Assembly (NCBI GenBank): GCA_963978905.1
Contig: OZ022256.1
Coordinates: 30,157,426-30,221,425, forward strand
Origin: Trichostrongylus colubriformis
Lineage: Eukaryota; Nematoda; Chromadorea; Rhabditida; Trichostrongylidae
Reading direction: 5' to 3'
Length of the DNA: 64,000 nucleotides
Shown here: piece after piece, positions 1-8,086 of the stretch
Numbering within the stretch: the stretch's first letter is position 1
Layout: each line of letters begins with the position of its first letter
The notes under the pieces: generated by a model
Seen by the model: only the letters and a program-made list of their open reading frames with translations
Databases searched by the model: none
What the model was told of the DNA's origin: nothing
Position numbers and translations under genes: made by a program

Positions 1-120
1 ATCAGCCCTTATCAGTTGCTATCACCTTCGGTCCACAACCATTAGTGTCCCCTTGCCACCCCCTACATCACTTGTAAAATTCATGGTGCAAGCTTTACTG
101 CGATGCTAGATATGAATTTC

Positions 121-175
121 GTGACACACAGACGGACACACACACAAACACACACACACAGACATACTAAGCGAA
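121..175. repeat. CA-rich simple repeat
   Basis: An imperfect run of CA dinucleotides interrupted by GA and GG steps, lying in the presumed intron upstream of the first exon. It is a low-complexity microsatellite with no other visible content. Confidence 0.8.
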
Positions 176-254
176 TTATATATAGTAGGATGCTGCCTTC
201 ATGTAGTACCTGCAAACCCTAAAATGAGTTCTCAGCTGAAATTCTATATTTTAG

Positions 255-1220
255 AAATCGCGAGAAGGTAACAAGAGGGTGCCCAAAGGACGCGCTCATG
301 ATGAAAGCAGTACGAAGGATGTTGACAAACCAAGCGATTTCGAAACCACGAAAGCTGCCTCAACTGAGGAAACGACAGCTAAAAACTCCGACAAAAGCGC
401 TGAAAACCAAGTAGAAGAAACAAAGAAGCCAGAAATGGAAGGCTCAGCAAACACTGATGAACCTGTTGCTGAAGAATCCACCACTCACTCTAAAACAAGT
501 GCTGAAATGCCTATGAGGACAGTACAGCTCAAAGAATTTGACAATAAAGAGGTCATTATGAGTATCGAAGCCAGAACAGGGTCCGAGGAGAGAGATTTGA
601 TTGAAAAGAAGGCTGATAAGAAAAGTAGCGAGAAAGAAGCGAAAGGAGAAGAGGATGATGGAATCGTGAAGACGGAACCCATCAAGGAAGAGCATGAAAA
701 CGCAGTCGAAGAAGGCAGTGAAGAGGATGGCACCAGCACGACCACCACGACTAGCGCGACCAGCATGACTAGCGATATAAGCAGCAAAACGAGGTCCTCT
801 TCTCACGCGGAAAATGAATCTGAAGAGAAGTCAGCGGAAGACAACAGCTTTGACTCGAACGAAGTTGATAGATCATCCGATTCCCACGAATCTGTGCAAG
901 TATCTACAACCCAAATTCCCCCAGAGCTTGATGAAAATCATGAAGAAGAAGTTGGCACAGAAAAGACGCCAGCTGCCAAGAGAGCCGAACGAGCACGGTT
1001 AGCGAAAGCGAAGAAGGCTCACAGGGAAATGGCCAAAGAATCGAAAAAGGTGGAGAACTCCAGCGACGAGGACGAAAAACGCGACGGTACAAATCCTTTG
1101 GGACTGCCTACCCTTCCACCACCTCCAACGCTAGCCCCACTGCCTAATCTCGAGAACGTTATTGAAAATATTCAAAAACAGTGGAAAAAGCTTTTTACAC
1201 CGCCCAAACTAAGACTCTAA
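255..1220 (+). CDS. Terminal exon of a gene encoding an acidic, low-complexity protein (5' part outside window)
   Basis: An open frame runs from a splice-acceptor-like ATATTTTAG ending at 254 to a TAA at 1218-1220, about 321 codons with no internal stop. The first in-frame ATG lies well inside and an in-frame TAG is the acceptor itself, so this is read as a last exon continuing a protein from outside the window, not as a whole gene. The product is rich in Glu, Lys, Ser and Thr, with a poly-Thr stretch near 740-760, and looks disordered. A doubled psi-K-x-E pattern (VKTEPIKEE, about 667-692) resembles paired SUMO-attachment sites. The C-terminal part is basic (about 970-1040), then proline-rich (LPTLPPPPTLAPLP), and ends in a short amphipathic tail. 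I do not recognise the family. The coding call rests on length, composition and the acceptor. Confidence 0.7.
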   Translation, partial: KSREGNKRVPKGRAHDESSTKDVDKPSDFETTKAASTEETTAKNSDKSAENQVEETKKPEMEGSANTDEPVAEESTTHSKTSAEMPMRTVQLKEFDNKEVIMSIEARTGSEERDLIEKKADKKSSEKEAKGEEDDGIVKTEPIKEEHENAVEEGSEEDGTSTTTTTSATSMTSDISSKTRSSSHAENESEEKSAEDNSFDSNEVDRSSDSHESVQVSTTQIPPELDENHEEEVGTEKTPAAKRAERARLAKAKKAHREMAKESKKVENSSDEDEKRDGTNPLGLPTLPPPPTLAPLPNLENVIENIQKQWKKLFTPPKLRL

Positions 1221-3200
1221 AATTGGCGATTCTGTCATAGTTTTGATCTGAATTATGGGTGCGATGTACATGTTTTATTCAGATACTTATTGTTGTGCAA
1301 TAATGAAGATTTATTCATTTTCCTCCTTGAGTTTCCAAGTGATTCAGACAATCCTGTCATGTCATGCGTGGTGTAAGTACTGGTTATTTCTAGAGTGCAA
1401 CCGTTGCTCACGTAGAATTCATTTGAAGGTACACATCGCAATAATCTGATGGGTCGACTCACTTTCTTGGAAGAGTAGATCTTTGGGTAACTAGTCAGGC
1501 TGCACCTTTTTGGCATCGCTAAGGTGAGCTATCTCGGCGCTACATCTGTTCGAACTCACTCCGATGCCACTCATTGTGCTCAACTGACCAACAAGGGAGC
1601 TTGAGTGGATGGCGTGTTGTGGGTTCGAGCAGGTGCAGCCCCGTGGAAGCGCACGATGGCTACGCGGAAAAATTGCAGTCCTACTATAACTACTCTCAAT
1701 ATAGCTCAATATAGCGTGATCCTAAAAATAGGGTTCCTACTATTCCCTTTGACCTCTCCGATGACTGGTTTCAGGCGTCTTCGCACTGTTGAAGTATCGA
1801 TTACAGTCAGCAGAATAGGGGGTGAAAATCCTCAACGCTCACCCATTCATCCTATGGCAGAAACGAGAGCAGTACGTATGTCTAGCTCCCTAACTCAAAG
1901 CTGTCAGCAGGGATGAGCACCATTCATCCGTACACGCTAATGGCTTCAGTGCACAAAACTCATGAAAATTAATATGATGATGGTTTTCTGCCGTTCCCAG
2001 CATGTGGATGCTTTATGAAGGGAGTAAGAATAACAGTAGCCGATAAGTATTAAGATTTTGTCAGTATAAAGTATATCACTTCACATTCTTTAAACTAAAC
2101 GGCGTACATGCAGAGACAGGTGCAGGCTACAATGCATTTTCAAATCTCATTCTTGAGTCGAGCGGAATAGGCGTTAAGCAGCAGTTTTGCTGAAACAACC
2201 ACTGTGGAAACTCTGTTTGGTAGGGAAAGAGAAATTGTATACCTCATGTGCAAAATATTTCAAAGGAGGTTTTGTAGAGAACCTTCAGTTTCACCGTTGT
2301 ATACATCACGAATAGGGCGCGATCAGCCATTGCGTACTGATGTAGTTGGCGCAATGCGAGCATCCGTTGTCGACGCCGCACCGATGAATGGTTCGGATCC
2401 AGCCAACGAACAATGATGATTGTATAGTTCAGCTGAGATACTAGAGTATGCTGACAAATTTCGCCCCTATCTGAGTTCTTTTCTTCTCGAACTCTCGTTT
2501 TTGAAACTATGCATATTCAACCCTAACACAACACAGAATAGATCACGTGTAAACAACAAATACAAGTGAAAGTATAACATAGTGGCAAAATTGGCTTATT
2601 GTCAAATTATAACACAGCGTATTGAAGAGATTTGTCAATGAAAGGCTGCTCAAACACAACTTTTCTCTCAAGGAATCATCCTTCGGTGGTTTCCTACCTT
2701 TTACGCGAAGACGTTAAGAGAAGCTGCGACATTGCGAGATGGAGAAAAATTTATTTATTGCGCTATTTATTTATCTATTGCACAGTTATATAATTGACTA
2801 CAAAGCCGTGAAACGGAAATCTGAGCATGGTCCTACCGTTCTCCAGCTGAAGTGCTGAATGATTAAACTTAGTGTGACGTGTATTACGTCGTTTCATTGC
2901 TACGGACATGAACAGAGGTTGCTGGAGACTTCTAAAGAAAACATGATGACTTTTCTCCAAGTTCGACTATCACATTGCAAACTATAGGCAGTGAAAATGA
3001 TAGCGTTGATAACTATCGCTGTTTGCGATGTCATGAAGGAAAATACATAACAAGAAAAAGGATTGCGTCAATTTAAAGTATCCGAGGGCGTCGGTGGTGG
3101 CCCTGGGGTCGGAAAGGCCAATGCGCGCGAACCATCGTTCCTGAGCACAAAACTAAGTGATGGTTGGCATTTTCTCACTTCTTCTGTTGTTCACGCTTGT
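1221..3200. other. Intergenic or intronic DNA, no gene supported
   Basis: A+T-rich sequence with only short, unconvincing open frames on both strands. No splice-bounded coding pattern, RNA gene or terminal-repeat element could be supported here. Confidence 0.5.
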
Positions 3201-3204
3201 TGTT

Positions 3205-3860
3205 TGCACTTTCTCAGTCACTATGAAGATAAGGGGTTGAGGATAAAGTTCCCGCGGTTTTTTTTGCTCCCTGTTTTGCGCATTGTTCCCTTCACCTTTC
3301 GACAATGCTTTTTTTTGATAGAGCTTTTTCTGCTCTACAAAACGCTGCTATCTGTTTTTCGCTTCTTTCGATTTTCTAATATTCATGAGGTTTGGAAGTA
3401 AAGTAAGCTGAAGGCAAAAATTAGCACTCTCGATACTTCATCTTCCTCCTCTGCCATCGAGATCAAAGGATGATGTTTCGGATAGAGCTTTTTCAGCCCT
3501 TCAGAAAAATGGTACTACTTTTTATACAACTCGCTCATTTTTGCTGTTTTTAACACTAACAAATGCAGTTCACAACAAAAGTGTGGACTTATGAACGTTA
3601 ACTTCTCTCCCTCGCCTACCATTGAGATTGAAGAGAATGTGCATATAGGCATTGGATAGAACTTTTTTTTTTGCTCTACAAGGTGATACCACTCTTCTTT
3701 TGTACCCTCTCATTTTTTAGCATGTAGGGATAAGTTTCCATCTTTTTTTTCAACTCAAAATTGCGTAATGAAAATGAAATGTTCTGACACAATAATTTGT
3801 ATTACATATTGTATAGAGCTTTGTTCGCCCTTTTGGAGCTAGTGTCCAGAATTGTGAATA
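3205..3860. repeat. Degenerate tandem repeat, unit about 160-175 bp, about four copies
   Basis: A block containing GATAGAGCTTTTT or a close variant followed by a CTCTACA/CCCTTCAG-like segment recurs at about 3315, 3483, 3656 and 3813, spacings of roughly 157-173 bp. Between these anchors the second and third units also share a TCCCTC..CCATTGAGAT-type segment and a TTTTGTACCCTCTCATTTTT-like segment. The copies are diverged, so unit borders are approximate. Confidence 0.55.
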
Positions 3861-4084
3861 GGTTTCTCGTGTAGTCATTAAGCTTCAGAGAAAAATGAGT
3901 CTTTATTTGCTTTTCCAGGGTAATGGCTGAATCCCATTTCAAAGCGAATATAGGAAACATCGAAGACTTTAGGTAGACGCTTCTTCTTTTATCATAGTGC
4001 AGCTTCAATCTCGCGCTGACAAATCATCAAATATACTGCTCTTCAGCTTGTTTTCTCCAGAAGAAAAGACAGGCTTATCAAGCT

Positions 4085-4195
4085 AATCTCAAAATCGTCA
4101 TCCAGTTTTTCTTCGACCAAAAGCCTGTGAAGTTCCAGGGGAGGGAATCGAACAGCTTCTCACGGGTGACAACATATTGTGGATTGTTGTGGCGC
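4085..4195 (+). pseudogene. Possible decayed mariner transposase C-terminal fragment
   Basis: With one frame change this stretch reads FFFDQKPVKF followed by a GIEQL-like block, resembling the C-terminal end of the mariner transposase seen intact at 41855-42484 (FFDQKSPEFYRKGIYDL). A TATTAGGT sequence, like the mariner ends in this window, follows at about 4197. The match is short and no partner terminus was found, so it may be coincidence. Confidence 0.35.
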
Positions 4196-4199
4196 ATAT

Positions 4200-7100
4200 T
4201 AGGTTGAATGATCACAACGGTGATACATCAATGAATTGGGAAAAGAAAAGTGGCAAAAGTGGTCAGGACCTTAAGAACCAACCTAAAGCAGTCATAATCT
4301 ATTATACATAAAATATCTGAATCTAATATGAACGGACTTTGTCATGAGCCATGGCATTCGCACTCGAATTCTTATCTCCCAGATCCGAGTGACTGTAGTT
4401 CCCCCTTCGTGTTATACCGTAACTGTAGACGGCAAGGCAAATGTCGAACTCTCTGAACTGTTGCCAATAAGTTTTTCGTTGACCGAGATCCATCTGGGAT
4501 TCACATGCGACCGCCATATGATCAATAGTCTATTAACAGTCTTTTTAGCCGAACGTAAACCGCATCAGCCAATACCAACTTCAGACTCAAAGGATTCAAT
4601 CACAGGAATGTGGACAGTTTTCCCTTGTGACGAGCTTGGACTCCCCTTTGGCAATTTCACAGTCTTCAATGGGAAAGTAGTCATTCACTGAAATTCCGCA
4701 GTCTGATGCGTGTTGCTTTTCCAGTGCACCTACCATCATTTTCCGGGAATAACCGTTTTCAAGGCCACTCTACAGAGGCTTCCATCAAGCGAAGGCGGAT
4801 ACCGTGTGGTTGAGGATGATCACGCCACAGATTCGAGGAGATCACCCTTTTCGCCATGCTAAAAGGTTATGCTATGACTTTATAGTAACTGAAGGGTGCA
4901 CCGTGATTAACTTGGTGGACGCTGTAGCCAGGCGTCAAATGACGTGAAGTGCACTTGCACACTACGTACCTGACCAGAAGGGAAACTATTCGAATTCAAA
5001 GACGATCGAAAGAGCGAAAGAGTCAGGTTGGGCCTGCTGTTAAAGCTTATACCCCACAACTTTTACCAGAGTTTTTGTATTACATTTCCCTATTCAATAC
5101 AACTATTGAAAGGATAAATCTTTGGTTTTATCAATCCCTTCCGTGGTATGCGTCGCGCATTCTAATACCTTTCAGAACAGTGGTGGTGGATGAATGCGGC
5201 TTGACCCACCCTATGGCTAGCGCAGACCAGCCGATGTACAACTGGAGGGTTTTGGTTGCTAAAAGGTGCCAATTCACCTACCTCGGAGGTATGGAAGCTC
5301 GGTTGGCCCTAGCCGGGGTTGATGCGGGAGTCGATCTCCGCATGAGAGTGGTGTGCGCCACCTGTCACTACCCTACCTTCGCTCAGAGACCATTATTGCT
5401 TTTTAATGCTCTCAGTACCTCTACCCTGTCTTATTACTTAAAGTTTTCATTCATTGTCAGTGCACAGTGTCATTCATTCAATGATCTCGAGTAATGAGTA
5501 TAATTTTCCGGCGACAAGTCTCATTGCGTACATCAGCTCGATTCAAGCTCACAAACTTTATTGATGACTTTGGTGTGCTCCAGTGGTTCAAAGTAATCAA
5601 GAAACTTTCGAGATCGCCCCCCACCCCCCCCCCCCCGTCCTCAGCTTCTCGTTTGCAATATTTGCTTACACATTTTCGTGGAATTTATCGCGTTCCGATC
5701 GCTAATCGTTAACAGGTCATTAAAAGTGTGTTCAGTGAGTAAAACAGTCTTGATAAGACGCTCGTTAAAAAGCTGATACTGATCGTAGCATCGCTTGCAG
5801 TGACACTCACAAACAGCCCACCTACTGATAGCAGGAGACGACTGCCGGCTTGTCAACGCCAGCTAAGCATCTGTTGTAGCTGACGGCAAACAGACGGCCG
5901 AAACGACAAAAGGTGAGAGCGGAGCCTGTACGTGCACAGCATAATTTCTGATAATCACAGCCTTAAATGAAAATCGTGCTTACCGATGTGCTCAGCCTGA
6001 CACTGTGGAAGAAAAAGTAACCGAAAAATCTCGGAATTATTTGTCTGAATTCGAATCAGCTCGGCTTGGATACTCCAATAAACGCACCTGATTCTGCTGA
6101 AACTTAAGGCGGCGAAAGTGCTCTGTTTCGAGCTATTGTCCTGCTTCAAGACAATGTCATAACCAAGGAGTGTCATGCACATGGATAAGCAACACCCTGA
6201 GAATCTTGGTGCATGCATCGGCATTCTTGACACGTCTCTGGATTGAGGTCATTTCTTTTCGAGAGAATGCAGATCAAAACCATGACCAACCATTTGCCCT
6301 ACTTAAGGAATGGAAGATGATGCTATCCATTGAAAGGTTCCTTACCAAAGAGCTGTAGATGCCATATCCCACCATTATTCAACACCACAAATCTAGCCTT
6401 GTAGCCTAGACAAGTGCGAGAGTACCAGCTCAGCTGTTCACGCACGCGCTCATTTGACCCGCGCTCTTCTAGTTGGTACAGAGTGAACGGTTTTCAAGAA
6501 AGAGCATTTCTTCAAATTCTGTCGCTATCAGACGACGGTACACGTCAGAAACACCGTCGGTTGCTTGCTTTCCTTGACCATGAAGTTTCCTCACGAATGT
6601 TCGCCACTATCACGTCAAATGGGCAAGTGTCGCCGCTGGAGGAGCGACTAATTCTCTTGCTGACAACCGAAAAAATTCGCGAAGTCCTCCTTTTCTCAAC
6701 TTTTGAAAAGTGGCTTTTCTTGACCCCATATGTTTACAAAACCTTTCAGGGCTGACTTCAAATTGCCGAACTGCTGTGTAAGCTGCTAGTGCCTCCATTC
6801 TCGGTTGCTGCCCTTCAGGATTTTTCTCCTCATCCGTTCTCATAAATTTTCATCACAATCTCACTCACCATGATATCTTGATCGAAATGTGCCATTTACC
6901 AAAATAGAACTTTGAAGGAGAGCTAAAAATTGTGATTGAAGCAAAGAGGCACACCTCAGTTTTTGGCAGTGCTTTCTGATAAAAAATCTCTACGTGGCCC
7001 CAAGCTCGGGTATTTCGATCAAAATTTGACGGCGGAGACATTTGGTGATACACAGATTTCAAACTCTCTGACGCATTTAGTCAGAGCGAAGGGGATATAG

Positions 7101-7508
7101 TCAAACATCAGAAACTCCATATATTTTTTGACCTGCTTTTGTATGCATGTTTAAATGCTACACTTTTGCCTCCTCCCCTCCCCGTTCTCCATACCGTCTC
7201 TGCCTTTTATCTTTTCTGAAAGGATTAAATGATAAAGAGGTGCTGCTGAGGCTAAGAGCACTACTTCACGTGCCCATTGGATTAGCGACTTATCATCGCA
7301 TAAGTAGTACATTGGTCCTGCAAAACTAATTGGAAGGTCGACTTTAACAAAGTTTCATCGAGATAACTTTGAGGCAGATTTCGTACTCGAAAGTGTCATG
7401 CGGGTCTGCAATAACTACTCGAATAGTGCGACACTGTGATTTTCTGCTTCGCTGGTTCTGCTACTACAGCGACTGGGAGAAAGTTAGCCGCAGGTCTAAC
7501 ATTAGCAT
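4200..7508. other. Stretch without a supportable gene
   Basis: Open frames here (for example 4344-4691 and 4949-5494 on +) have no recognisable domain, no repeat structure and no clear splice context; the second begins at GTG. A long C homopolymer lies at about 5617-5637. The left flank of the BEL/Pao insertion ends here. Confidence 0.45.
7504..7508. other. Left target-site duplication AGCAT
   Basis: The five bases immediately before the 5' LTR equal the five immediately after the 3' LTR (15949-15953). A 5-bp duplication fits BEL/Pao integration. Confidence 0.85.
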
Positions 7509-7875
7509 TATCGCAACTTTCGTTGCGATCCATATCGCATCCATATCCATATCGACCACCGCGAATTGTTCTTTAAACTTTGACCCGACGCCTTGCCAGA
7601 GGGTATGGCGGGCGACCCTTTTGGCAAGGCACTTTCCCGCCGGCGACCTTTGGACCTTTCGCCCCTGAGGGGGGGAATAAAAGGGATCCGGCGTTCAATA
7701 GTTTAATTGCTCTAGCCAATTGTTCGACTGTCACCTCACATTATTGTTGTTGCTGTATTGTATTCTCTCATTCTGATAAAGTATTCTGACTGCTGCTGCA
7801 CACGAACAAGGAGAGAAGAAGAAGGACAGACTGGTACTCTCAGTATCACAAGAAACCCGCGTGGCAATCTATTCA
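7509..7875 (+). repeat. 5' LTR of the BEL/Pao element
   Basis: A 367-bp direct repeat matching 15582-15948 except for two substitutions. It opens with an 8-bp perfect inverted repeat (ATCGCAAC, four-base loop, GTTGCGAT; 7510-7529) and ends ATTCA. The termini are therefore T..CA, not textbook TG..CA. An AATAAA within a G-rich stretch at 7676-7681 could serve as a TATA-like promoter element here and as a poly(A) signal in the 3' copy. Confidence 0.95.
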
Positions 7876-8086
7876 CTGGTGCATCGGTCAAACAACAAAG
7901 GGAGGAGGTACGATTCGATTTTGTACCGAACGCATAAGGCATAAGATTTCATAGGCGTTTTTCTCCGTGTCTCAAACGCATCGTATTGAACGCATAACGC
8001 ATAAGTTTTCTTACGCATAAATTTTTCTGATTCAAAACACGCATAAGTTTTCTGATTTAAATCGAACGCATACGCAGTGAAAAAAA
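7876..8086 (+). repeat. Untranslated leader with repeated ACGCATAAG-like words
   Basis: Between primer site and gag start, about 211 bases contain eight ACGC words, most within AACGCATAAG-like units at about 7930-8080. The leader has no long open frame. Such repeats could form an RNA signal such as packaging or dimerisation, but that is inference. Confidence 0.6.
7877..7887 (+). promoter_or_regulatory. Primer binding site, tRNA-Gly type
   Basis: One base after the 5' LTR the sequence TGGTGCATCGG begins. It is complementary to a tRNA 3' end CCGATGCA plus CCA, which, from memory, is the acceptor end of eukaryotic tRNA-Gly(GCC). Position and the leading TGG are typical of LTR-element minus-strand primer sites. 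Confidence 0.7.

Noticed and set aside
1618..1640. GGGTTCGAG resembling a tRNA B box
   Set aside because: No A box or cloverleaf at proper spacing. The same holds for a GGGTTCGAG near 42800 and an inverted match near 4147.
4949..5494. 181-codon open frame on +
   Set aside because: Starts at GTG, has no domain, repeat or splice evidence. Kept only as part of an unassigned stretch.
5617..5637. Long C or G homopolymers here and near 16503, 41000, 52207, 52439 and 63605
   Set aside because: Simple-sequence runs that are also prone to length error. No function can be argued from them.
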